From Ignavibacteriota bacterium (GTDB taxonomy: Bacteria; Bacteroidota; Ignavibacteria; SZUA-365), in the NCBI GenBank assembly GCA_016218045.1, contig JACRFB010000018.1, forward strand, positions 25,619 to 89,618: DNA of 64,000 nucleotides, in the 5' to 3' direction. A program made the translations under genes and the position numbers. Of this stretch, positions 36,468-43,458 are shown piece by piece (positions within the stretch are counted from its first letter, which is position 1; each line of letters starts with the position of its first letter). The notes beneath the pieces were generated by a model. That model had not been told where the DNA came from. It saw only the letters and a list, made by a program, of their open reading frames with translations, and made no database searches.

Positions 36468-38606
36468 ATGAACACCACACGCTTTCTTTTTGCGGCACTG
36501 GTGCTCATCGTAGCGGCCCGCTGTTCCGCGCAGGACGCCATTCCCGCGGATCTCGACGAGGCGCTGCGCGCGCGCATACACGTGCTTGCGCGCGGCGGCG
36601 ACGACGGCGTGATACTCCGCTGGGCGGTGGACAAGGCCGTGGTCTGGAAGAAGGCGCGCACGACGGGATTCATCGTCGAGCGCGCCGAGGCCGACGCGCG
36701 CGGTGCCGCGCCTGCAAACGCGTTCCGGCCGCTGATGGACGGTCCCTTGCTGCCGTGGACCGCCGCCCAGTGGCAGGCCTATTTCTCCGCCACGCCGCGG
36801 CCGCCCGAAGGTGTCACCGACTACCCGCTCGCAGCGGCCGCTCTTACCGAGGGAGCCGAAACGGGCGCCCGCATCGATCCGGGCGATCTTGCCGCGCTCA
36901 CCGAGGCGCGCACTCGCGAGGACATGCGCTTCGGCTTTGCGCTGTATGCCGCCGACCGCAACGCGTCCGCCGCCGAGGGTTTGGGACTGCGCTATGTAGA
37001 CCGCACAGCCACGCGAGGCAAGACCTACGTGTACCGCGTGCGGCTAGCCGCGGCGGCCGCACCGTATCGTGTGGATACGGGACGCGTGACAGTGAAGAAT
37101 GATCCGTATGTGCCGAAGCGGAATGCGTTGCTCCGCGCCACCGAGAACGACGGATGGATACTCCTCACCTGGCCGCGCACCGTGTACTCGTCCGCGCGTG
37201 TCGAGCGCTCGACCGACCGCGGCGCGACCTTCACAGCGCTGACACGCACGCCGCAGATGACCGTCCGCGCGCCGGGCGCACCCGACGAGCCCGAGGCATT
37301 CGCCGACACGCTCGTCACGAATTACCGGCCGTATGTGTACCGCGTGTACGGCTCCACGGCCTTTGCCGACGAGGAGCTGATAGGCGAAGTGTCCGCGATG
37401 GGGCGCGACCGCACAGCTCCGGGCGCGCCGTTTGTGCCGGGTGCGAAGCACACGGCGGCGCGCGCGGTGCGCATCACGTGGTCGATGGAGGAACCGGTCG
37501 CGGCGGATCTCGCCGGATTCAGGGTCCTGCGCGATACGAAGGAGGACGGACCGTACAGCGCGATCAGTCCCGTGCTCGGCCCCGGTGCGCGCGAGTTCAT
37601 CGACACCACTTTCAATGATGCCGACGCGAACTACTACATCGTGGCGGCGCGCGACACGGCGGGCAATATCGCGCGCTCGCTGCCGTCGTATGTCGCGCTT
37701 ATCGACTCGACGCCGCCCATGGCGCCGCGCTGGGTTCGCGGCAGCATGGACAGCACGGGCCGTGTCACACTCACGCTGCGCGTCAATCCCGAGCGCGATG
37801 TGATGGGCTACCGCATACTCCGCGCCAACGCGCCCGAACACGAGTTCTCGTCCATCCTCGAACGTTTCGGCGACGGCCTCAGCAGCGCCGCGCGCGACAC
37901 GGTGGTGTACGACACGGTCGAAGTGCGCACGTTGACGAAGAACGTGTACTACCGCGCCACCGCGCTCGACATGAATTTTAACGAATCCGATGTGTCGGAC
38001 ATGCTCGTTGTGCCGCGCCCGGATCTCGTTCCGCCCGTCGCTCCCGTCATCACCGACGTGGATGTGACCGACTCGCTGGTGTTCCTGCGCTACACGCCCG
38101 GCGGCAGCGACGATGTGGCCGCGCATGTGGTGTTCCGTCGTACCGCGGGTGAAGCAGAGTGGACAACGCTGCGCCGTCTCGGTCCTGCCGACACCGAGCT
38201 GGTCGATCGCGACGTGCAGGCAACCGTCACGTACGAGTACACCCTGCAGGCAGTGGACAGCGCCGGTAATCGATCGGAACTTTCGATGAGCGTCCGCGCG
38301 CGTCCCTACGACAGCGGCGTGCTGCCGACTCCGCGTGATCTGCAGGCGGTGTACAACAAGGAGACGCGGCGTATCAGTGTGCGGTGGACCTCTCCCGTCC
38401 GCCGCGAGGGTTTGTCCTTCCTCGTGTACCGCTCCTTCAACGGTGAGGGCTTGAAGAAATATGCCGCTGTCGCGGCGGAAGAAAAGGCAGAGTACATCGA
38501 CACGGCTCTGCGCGGGAAGGGTACATACGAGTACGCCATCCGCGTGGTGCATTCCTCGGGCGCTGAATCGCCGCTGTCGGATGTGATTCGAGTGGTCGTC
38601 GAATAG
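36468..38606 (+). CDS. Secreted multi-fibronectin-type-III-like protein
   Basis: A 712-residue exported protein (signal peptide MNTTRFLFAALVLIVAARCSAQ). Residues ~40-100 read ILRWAVDKAVVWKKARTTGF, and from ~240 onward there are about five FN3-like units with signatures ILLTWPRTVYSSARVERS, VRITWSMEEPVAADLAGFRV, VTLTLRVNPERDVMGYRI, VFLRYTPGGSDDVAAHVV and ISVRWTSPVRREGLSFLVYR. No sorting domain is visible. It starts 4 bp after the TANFOR-like gene and closes a three-gene operon 29831-38606. A joint surface assembly is inferred. Confidence 0.75.
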   Translation: MNTTRFLFAALVLIVAARCSAQDAIPADLDEALRARIHVLARGGDDGVILRWAVDKAVVWKKARTTGFIVERAEADARGAAPANAFRPLMDGPLLPWTAAQWQAYFSATPRPPEGVTDYPLAAAALTEGAETGARIDPGDLAALTEARTREDMRFGFALYAADRNASAAEGLGLRYVDRTATRGKTYVYRVRLAAAAAPYRVDTGRVTVKNDPYVPKRNALLRATENDGWILLTWPRTVYSSARVERSTDRGATFTALTRTPQMTVRAPGAPDEPEAFADTLVTNYRPYVYRVYGSTAFADEELIGEVSAMGRDRTAPGAPFVPGAKHTAARAVRITWSMEEPVAADLAGFRVLRDTKEDGPYSAISPVLGPGAREFIDTTFNDADANYYIVAARDTAGNIARSLPSYVALIDSTPPMAPRWVRGSMDSTGRVTLTLRVNPERDVMGYRILRANAPEHEFSSILERFGDGLSSAARDTVVYDTVEVRTLTKNVYYRATALDMNFNESDVSDMLVVPRPDLVPPVAPVITDVDVTDSLVFLRYTPGGSDDVAAHVVFRRTAGEAEWTTLRRLGPADTELVDRDVQATVTYEYTLQAVDSAGNRSELSMSVRARPYDSGVLPTPRDLQAVYNKETRRISVRWTSPVRREGLSFLVYRSFNGEGLKKYAAVAAEEKAEYIDTALRGKGTYEYAIRVVHSSGAESPLSDVIRVVVE

Positions 38607-38611
38607 CGGAA

Positions 38612-38840
38612 CGCGGAACTGGGAACTGGGAACTAGGAACTAGGAACTAGGAAATGGGGACTGGGAAATAGGAAATGGGGACTGGGAAGTAGGAAGTAGC
38701 ACCCAAATGCCGCTATTGCTTTTCACAGTCCCCAGTCCTCAGTACCCAGTACCCAGTACCTAGTACCCAGTACCCAGTGCCTAGTACCCAGTACCTAGTA
38801 CCCAGTACCTAGTACCCACTTCCCAGCTCCCAGTTCCCAC
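38612..38840. repeat. Degenerate heptamer satellite in inverted arrangement
   Basis: The 317-bp spacer 38607-38923 consists almost entirely of ~7-bp words: GGAACTG/GGAACTA/GGAAATG iterated at ~38616-38700 and then the complementary words CAGTACC/TAGTACC/CAGTCCC at ~38735-38840. Being complementary, the two halves could form a long imperfect hairpin at the 3' end of the surface operon. A GGATCTA heptamer patch after the ABC operon (51860-51897) is similar in style. Confidence 0.8.
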
Positions 38841-38923
38841 CCCCCTGACAGCGTTCTGGGTTCCGCGTTCCCTCCTTCGTAGATTTCAGGCATACACGAT
38901 CCACCACGAGCAGGACAGGACAC

Positions 38924-39634
38924 ATGAAACAGACCATCCGCCTTCTGACATTTGCAGTAAGTATTCTTCTCGCGCTGCATTGCGATTCTCGCGCGCAGGA
39001 AATGCAGGGCAAAGTTGTGTCGGTGAAGGATGGAGACACGATTGAATTGCTGGTGGAGAATTCTCCGCTGCGGATTCGTTTTCATGGTGTGGATGCTCCG
39101 GAGAAGGATCAGCCCTACGGGCAGAAATCGAAGCAGTTCACAAGCGATCAGTGCTTCGGGAAAGTTGTGACGGTGCGGATGCGCGACAAGGACAGATACG
39201 GCCGCATCGTGGGCGAGGTGATACTCGCCGACGGCAGCAGCGTGAATCATGCCCTCGTTGAAGCGGGACTCGCCTGGTGGTATCAGCGCTACGCACCCGA
39301 CGACAAGACGCTGCAGGCACTTGAGTCGAATGCACGCAGTGCAAAAAAGGGTCTGTGGGCCGATCCGTCTCCCATCGCCCCCTGGGATTGGCGTCAGAAT
39401 CAGCGCAGCTCCGACGCCGCGGGCGGAGAAAAAACGTACACCGTGCAGTCGCCCGACAGTCCGCCACCGTCCGCCGCGACCAAACGCGACACCGACACCG
39501 TGTACGTGACAAAATCCGGCAAGGCCTATCACCTCGCCGGCTGCGAGGGTCTCGCACATTCGAAGTATCCGCGCCTCCTGCGCGACGCACGGCAAACACA
39601 CAGGCCGTGCCCGAACTGCGGCGCACCGCGCTAG
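38924..39634 (+). CDS. Secreted staphylococcal-nuclease-like thermonuclease
   Basis: A 236-residue exported nuclease (AGGACA upstream, signal peptide MKQTIRLLTFAVSILLALHC). The SNase domain (~25-145) has VVSVKDGDTIELLV, the catalytic Arg/Glu segment LRIRFHGVDAPEKDQ and the second catalytic Arg in RDKDRYGRIVGEV, then LVEAGLAWWY and NARSAKKGLWAD. The C-terminal ~45 residues after a Ser/Pro linker contain YHLAGCEGLAHSKYPRLL and HRPCPNC, a small His/Cys module commonly appended to such nucleases. It probably digests extracellular nucleic acids in a Ca-dependent way. Confidence 0.9.
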   Translation: MKQTIRLLTFAVSILLALHCDSRAQEMQGKVVSVKDGDTIELLVENSPLRIRFHGVDAPEKDQPYGQKSKQFTSDQCFGKVVTVRMRDKDRYGRIVGEVILADGSSVNHALVEAGLAWWYQRYAPDDKTLQALESNARSAKKGLWADPSPIAPWDWRQNQRSSDAAGGEKTYTVQSPDSPPPSAATKRDTDTVYVTKSGKAYHLAGCEGLAHSKYPRLLRDARQTHRPCPNCGAPR

Positions 39635-39640
39635 CGCCGG

Positions 39641-39745
39641 ACAGCGGGACAGCGGGAGAGCGGGACAGCGGGAGAGCGGGACAGCGGCCGAAGGCCGCAA
39701 GAAAAAACCTCCCTTTCCTCCGTTCCTCCTGTGTGCTTTTTTGCC
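39641..39745. repeat. Composite repeat: CAGCGGGA array + hairpin + CCTCC tract (copy 1)
   Basis: ACAGCGGGAGAGCGGG iterations lead into a perfect hairpin GCGGCC-GAA-GGCCGC (39684-39698), then AAGAAAAAACCTCC and CCTCCGTTCCTCCTGTG. An almost identical block lies at 42350-42468, and the terminal CACAGGAGGAACGGAGG word recurs in opposite orientation at ~52851-52866 and 52968-52984. It is a dispersed element without coding capacity. Confidence 0.85.
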
Positions 39746-39808
39746 CAACATCCTCCTACGGGACCGCGGCATTTCGTCCGCAACGGAGTAGGGCGCGAGG
39801 AAGGGGAC

Positions 39809-39852
39809 TTGACAGCGCAACATCGTATATGTATATTCGTATAAACGAATAT
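39809..39852 (+). promoter_or_regulatory. arsR-acr3 promoter with overlapping operator
   Basis: TTGACA (39809-39814), 17 nt, then TATATT (39832-39837) make a near-consensus sigma-70-type promoter. A perfect 8-bp inverted repeat ATATTCGT-ATAA-ACGAATAT (39833-39852) overlaps the -10 box and runs into the start codon, as expected for an ArsR operator. Transcription should begin about 5-12 nt before the ATG, giving a nearly leaderless mRNA. Confidence 0.7.
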
Positions 39853-40216
39853 GCGTATGAATGACGTCGACATGATAGCGGAACTTTTCAAGGCGCTGGG
39901 TGATAACACACGCTTGCGCATCGTGCGTCTCCTTGCCGAGGCGGGCGAACTGTGCGTCTGCGACATCGAGCGGGTTCTCGCGCTGCCGCAGGCGCGTGTG
40001 TCGCGGCATCTCGCGGTGCTGCGCTCGGCGGGACTGGTCCGCGCGCGGCGCGAAGGGCAGTGGATGCACTACGCGCTGCGGAAGGAGGACGCGCTGTCGA
40101 GGTCCGTCATCCGTGTGTTCGTCCGCGGAACCGACGGCGCGGCGCTCTTTGTGAAAGACTCGCTCCGCCTGAAAAAACACGCACCCGCCTGCTGCGCACC
40201 TGAAGATGGAGACTGA
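39851..40216 (+). CDS. arsR: ArsR-family arsenic-responsive repressor
   Basis: A 121-residue winged-helix repressor with the classic arsenite site ELCVCDIERVL in helix alpha-3, the recognition helix QARVSRHLAVLRSAG, the wing RREGQWMHY, and a C-terminal HAPACCAP that may add ligands. The start may be 39851 or the ATG at 39857; both lie on the operator palindrome. The acr3 gene begins 3 bp after the stop codon, so the repressor controls at least acr3 and probably the arsM-arsC genes beyond. Confidence 0.9.
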   Translation: MRMNDVDMIAELFKALGDNTRLRIVRLLAEAGELCVCDIERVLALPQARVSRHLAVLRSAGLVRARREGQWMHYALRKEDALSRSVIRVFVRGTDGAALFVKDSLRLKKHAPACCAPEDGD

Positions 40217-40219
40217 AGC

Positions 40220-41269
40220 ATGAGCCGCATGGTCCACCGACTGTCCTTCCTCGACCGCTATCTCACACTGTGGATTTTCCTGGCCATGCTGGTCGGCGTG
40301 GCGTGGGGACATTTCCAGCCGGGCGTGTCGGAGTTCTGGAACACCTTCAGCGTCGGCACAACGAATATTCCGATCGCCATCGGACTCATCCTCATGATGT
40401 ATCCGCCCCTCGCAAAGGTGCGGTACGAGGAGATGGGCCGTGTCTTTCGGGATACACGTATTCTGGCGCTGTCGCTGGTACAGAACTGGATCATCGGTCC
40501 CGTGCTGATGTTTCTCCTCGCGGTGATCTTCCTGCCCGACCTGCCGGATTATATGGCGGGCCTCATCCTGATCGGCCTCGCGCGCTGTATCGCCATGGTC
40601 ATCGTGTGGAACGACCTCGCGCAAGGTGATCCCGAATACGCGGCGGGACTTGTCGCACTCAACTCGCTGTTCCAGGTGTTCTTCTACTCGCTGTATGCCT
40701 ACCTGTTCATCACGGTGCTTCCGCGGATGATAGGCCTTGAAGGCATGGTGGTCGACGTCTCCATGGGTCAGATCGCGGAATCCGTGCTCGTCTATCTCGG
40801 CATTCCCTTCGCGGCCGGACTTCTCTCGCGCCTCGTGCTGCGCCGTCTGAAAGGCGACGCGTGGTATACACAACGCTTTATTCCCGCGATATCGCCGCTC
40901 ACTCTCGTGGCGCTGCTCTTCACCATCCTGGTGATGTTCTCGCTGAAAGGGGAAGTGATCGTGCAGCTTCCGCTCGACGTGCTGCGTATCGCGCTGCCGC
41001 TGGTCGTGTACTTCGTTGTTATGTTCGCCGTGTCGTTTTTCCTCGGGAAAAAAATCGGAGCATCGTATCCGAAAACCGCCGCGCTGTCGTTCACCGCGGC
41101 CAGCAACAACTTTGAACTCGCCATCGCCGTTGCCGTCGCCGTCTTCGGCATCAACTCCGGAGCCGCTTTTGCAGCGGTAATAGGACCGCTTATTGAAGTG
41201 CCTGTGCTTATAGCGTTGGTACGAGTTGCGGTGCGGTGGCGGGGGGGATTCAAGATCGAAAAGACGTAA
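40220..41269 (+). CDS. acr3: ACR3-family arsenite efflux permease
   Basis: A 349-residue inner-membrane transporter with ten hydrophobic segments, matching the length and motifs of ACR3 (bile/arsenite/riboflavin superfamily): [17 protein letters not shown], the conserved Cys helix [18 protein letters not shown], and the [16 protein letters not shown] motif of the discontinuous helix. It exports arsenite using proton motive force. It is essentially fused in transcription with arsR. Its 3' end runs into the GTAAAG repeat, which even contributes the last codons (KIEKT). Confidence 0.95.
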   Translation: MSRMVHRLSFLDRYLTLWIFLAMLVGVAWGHFQPGVSEFWNTFSVGTTNIPIAIGLILMMYPPLAKVRYEEMGRVFRDTRILALSLVQNWIIGPVLMFLLAVIFLPDLPDYMAGLILIGLARCIAMVIVWNDLAQGDPEYAAGLVALNSLFQVFFYSLYAYLFITVLPRMIGLEGMVVDVSMGQIAESVLVYLGIPFAAGLLSRLVLRRLKGDAWYTQRFIPAISPLTLVALLFTILVMFSLKGEVIVQLPLDVLRIALPLVVYFVVMFAVSFFLGKKIGASYPKTAALSFTAASNNFELAIAVAVAVFGINSGAAFAAVIGPLIEVPVLIALVRVAVRWRGGFKIEKT

Positions 41270-41522
41270 AGAGGTAAAGATGTAAAGAGGTAAAGGCACC
41301 GTGTCACCCTGAGCGGAGTCGAAGGGTGGCACGGTGTGATGGCGTAAAGTCGTAAAGAGGTAAAGGCGTAAAGTATGACATGCCGAGAAGTGTCTCGCTG
41401 AGTCCGAAGCGGGCGGAAAGCGCCACGACGTAAAGTGTGTAACGTGGAACGTGTGACGTGTAACGTGTGACGTGTAACGAAGTCTTTTACTTGGCCACTT
41501 TGCTACTTTCCTACCTTCCTAC
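41264..41522. repeat. Repeat block inside the ars locus (GTAAAG decamers, GTGTAACG and TTGCTAC words)
   Basis: The acr3-arsM spacer contains iterated GTAAAGAGGTAAAG words (41264-41297 and 41343-41375). Between them is an imperfect stem GTGTCACCCTGAGCGG / GTCGAAGGGTGGCAC (41301-41333). Then come ACGTGTAACGTG words (41437-41480) and the TACTTTGCTAC family (41486-41522). No gene is present. The same words recur at 52080-52206 and 53063-53254. Confidence 0.8.
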
Positions 41523-41541
41523 ATAAAAACGAGAAGCAACA

Positions 41542-42345
41542 ATGAAAAATCCTGAAGACATCAAATTGGTAGTCCGCGAGAAGTATGCGGAGTTGGCGAT
41601 AGCGGGCGAGACGGCGGGTGGATGCTGCGGACAGGGCAGCGAGGGATGCGGCAATGTGTACACGATCATGGCGGATGAATACACGAAGGTGGAGGGGTAC
41701 GCGCCGGAGGCCGACCTCGGACTCGGCTGCGGCATTCCCACCGACCACGCCGGATTACGTCCAGGCATGACCGTGCTGGATCTCGGCAGCGGAGCGGGGA
41801 ACGACGTGTTTATCGCGGCGTCCATCGTGGGCGCGGAAGGTTGTGTCATCGGTGTCGATATGACGCCGGAGATGATCGCGCGCGCGCGCCGGAACGCGAC
41901 CTCCCTCGGCGCTGCAAATGTGGAATTCCGCCTGGGCGAGATAGAACATCTGCCCGTGGACCGCGACAGTGTCGATGTGATCCTCTCGAACTGCGTGCTC
42001 AACCTCGTGCCGGATAAAAAGTCCGCCTTTGCGGAAATGTTCCGCGTCACCAAACCGGGCGGACACTTCTGCGTTTCCGACATCGTGCTCGACGGCGAAA
42101 TTCCTCCCGCCATGCGTGATGCCGCGCTGCTCTACGCGGGCTGTGTCGCGGGCGCACAGCAGAAGGACGAGTACCTGCAACACATCACCGACGCCGGCTT
42201 CAGCGCCGTCGAGGTCCGCGCGGAAAAAGTCATCAACATCCCGCAGTCGGCCGTCGATCAGCTCGCCGCCGACGTCCCTGCCGAAGAACGCACACTCGGA
42301 TCCACGCGTATCCTCAGCATCACCGTCACCGGCCGCAAGGCGTGA
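41542..42345 (+). CDS. arsM: Arsenite S-adenosylmethionine methyltransferase
   Basis: A 267-residue class I methyltransferase with SAM motif VLDLGSGAGNDVFIA and acidic loop VIGVDMTPEMIARARRN. The Cys residues expected for As(III) binding are present: C63 (LGLGCGIP), C151 (LSNCVLNL) and C201 (YAGCVAGA), plus an N-terminal GGCCGQGSEGCGN cluster. The reaction is stepwise methylation of arsenite to mono-, di- and trimethyl species. It lies between acr3 and arsC, separated from both by repeat blocks. Confidence 0.95.
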   Translation: MKNPEDIKLVVREKYAELAIAGETAGGCCGQGSEGCGNVYTIMADEYTKVEGYAPEADLGLGCGIPTDHAGLRPGMTVLDLGSGAGNDVFIAASIVGAEGCVIGVDMTPEMIARARRNATSLGAANVEFRLGEIEHLPVDRDSVDVILSNCVLNLVPDKKSAFAEMFRVTKPGGHFCVSDIVLDGEIPPAMRDAALLYAGCVAGAQQKDEYLQHITDAGFSAVEVRAEKVINIPQSAVDQLAADVPAEERTLGSTRILSITVTGRKA

Positions 42346-42349
42346 GACG

Positions 42350-42468
42350 GAGAGCGGGACAGCGGGACAGCGGGACAGCGGGAGAGCGGGACAGCGGGAC
42401 AGCGGGACAGCGGCCGAAGGCCGCAAGAAAAAACCTCCGTTTCCTCCGTTCCTCCTGTGTGATTTTTC
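42350..42468. repeat. Composite repeat: CAGCGGGA array + hairpin + CCTCC tract (copy 2)
   Basis: Near-identical to the block at 39641-39745. ACAGCGGGACAGCGGG iterations run to the hairpin GCGGCC-GAA-GGCCGC (42410-42424), then AAGAAAAAACCTCC and CCTCCGTTCCTCCTGTGTG. It fills most of the arsM-arsC spacer. Confidence 0.85.
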
Positions 42469-42541
42469 TTCGCGCTACACCACATCATCGCACAGAGGGA
42501 CTTCATACAAAAGCTCTCAGGACTATTCAATCGGATATTAG

Positions 42542-42955
42542 ATGAAACACACCGTTTTAATTCTCTGCACAGGAAACAGTTGCCGTTCGCAGATGGCGGA
42601 GGGGATTGTGCGTCACGATTTTGGAGATATGTGGGATGCCGAGTCGGCGGGCACACGTCCGTCGACGGTGAATCCCTGGGCGATACGCGTGATGCAGGAA
42701 ATCGGCATCGACATCTCCACACATCGGTCGAAACATGTGGACGAATTTGTGGGGCGGCACTTTGATCTTGTGCTGACCGTGTGCGGTAATGCCGAGCGCG
42801 ACTGTCCGGTGTGGCCGGGCTACACGCGGCGTGCACATGTTCCCTTCGACGATCCCGCGGACGCGCAGGGCAGCGAGGAGGAGATTCTGCCCGTGTACCG
42901 GCGCGTGCGTGATGAAATCCGCCGCGAGTTTGCGACGCTCTTCGGCGCATCCTGA
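42542..42955 (+). CDS. arsC: Thioredoxin-coupled arsenate reductase (LMW-PTP fold)
   Basis: A 137-residue arsenate reductase of the low-molecular-weight phosphatase fold. The P-loop is LCTGNSCRSQMAEG with nucleophile C9. The resolving cysteines C81 (TVCGNAERDC) and C88 are at the spacing of the S. aureus pI258 enzyme (C10/C82/C89), and PVWPG and FDDPADAQG are conserved. It reduces arsenate to arsenite for Acr3 export or ArsM methylation, with thioredoxin regenerating the enzyme. Confidence 0.95.
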   Translation: MKHTVLILCTGNSCRSQMAEGIVRHDFGDMWDAESAGTRPSTVNPWAIRVMQEIGIDISTHRSKHVDEFVGRHFDLVLTVCGNAERDCPVWPGYTRRAHVPFDDPADAQGSEEEILPVYRRVRDEIRREFATLFGAS

Positions 42956-43013
42956 TCCGCGGAGTTCAAGGCCGTTTGACTGACAGCCAATTGCGCCGTA
43001 CCTTGTGGTAATT

Positions 43014-43388
43014 ATGAGAACGGGCGCACACCATACATCGTCCACGCACCATGCCACGGCCGTCCGGCTCTCGGCGCTGCTGCTTGTCGCGGTGTTTCTG
43101 TTCGCGCAGTTCCCGTACTGCGGTTGTATCGACGAAGCCGTCTCGCACGTTTCGCACGGCCTTATTCTGACCGGACTCGATTCCGATTGCTGTTCCGGTG
43201 AGGGGGAAACCGAGGCCTGCGGCGACGACTGTCACTGCGACATCTGCAACCGCGGCGGCGGCAGTTTTGTGCTCGTGTACTGCGAAGCCGGCGCCGCGAC
43301 ACACGCGGTTCCCATACCGGCGTGTCTCGTCGACTGTCCCGTCTCCATCATTCTTCCGGTCTCGACACTCCCTCCGCGACACGCATAG
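43014..43388 (+). CDS. Exported Cys-rich small protein preceding TonB receptor
   Basis: A 124-residue protein with an N-terminal hydrophobic segment (LSALLLVAVFLFAQFPYCG) followed by a short domain packed with Cys: YCGCIDE, DCCSGEGETEAC and DCHCDICNRGG. Its size, Cys pattern and position one gene upstream of a TonB-dependent receptor recall small Bacteroidota proteins of the DUF6660 kind; that identification is tentative. It probably binds metal(loid) at the outer membrane or periplasm. It lies 58 bp after arsC and 70 bp before the receptor. Confidence 0.65.
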   Translation: MRTGAHHTSSTHHATAVRLSALLLVAVFLFAQFPYCGCIDEAVSHVSHGLILTGLDSDCCSGEGETEACGDDCHCDICNRGGGSFVLVYCEAGAATHAVPIPACLVDCPVSIILPVSTLPPRHA

Positions 43389-43458
43389 TATTCCCCGACG
43401 ACGTTCCGCAGGCGCGGAACGGTGAACGTTTTTCTCTCACAGTCACACGAGGAATATC

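Noticed and set aside
33236..36673. A 1145-codon minus-strand open frame opposite the TANFOR-like gene
   Set aside because: Arg/His-rich shadow typical of GC-rich antisense frames; no domain, signal peptide or start signal, while the plus strand encodes a clear exported protein.
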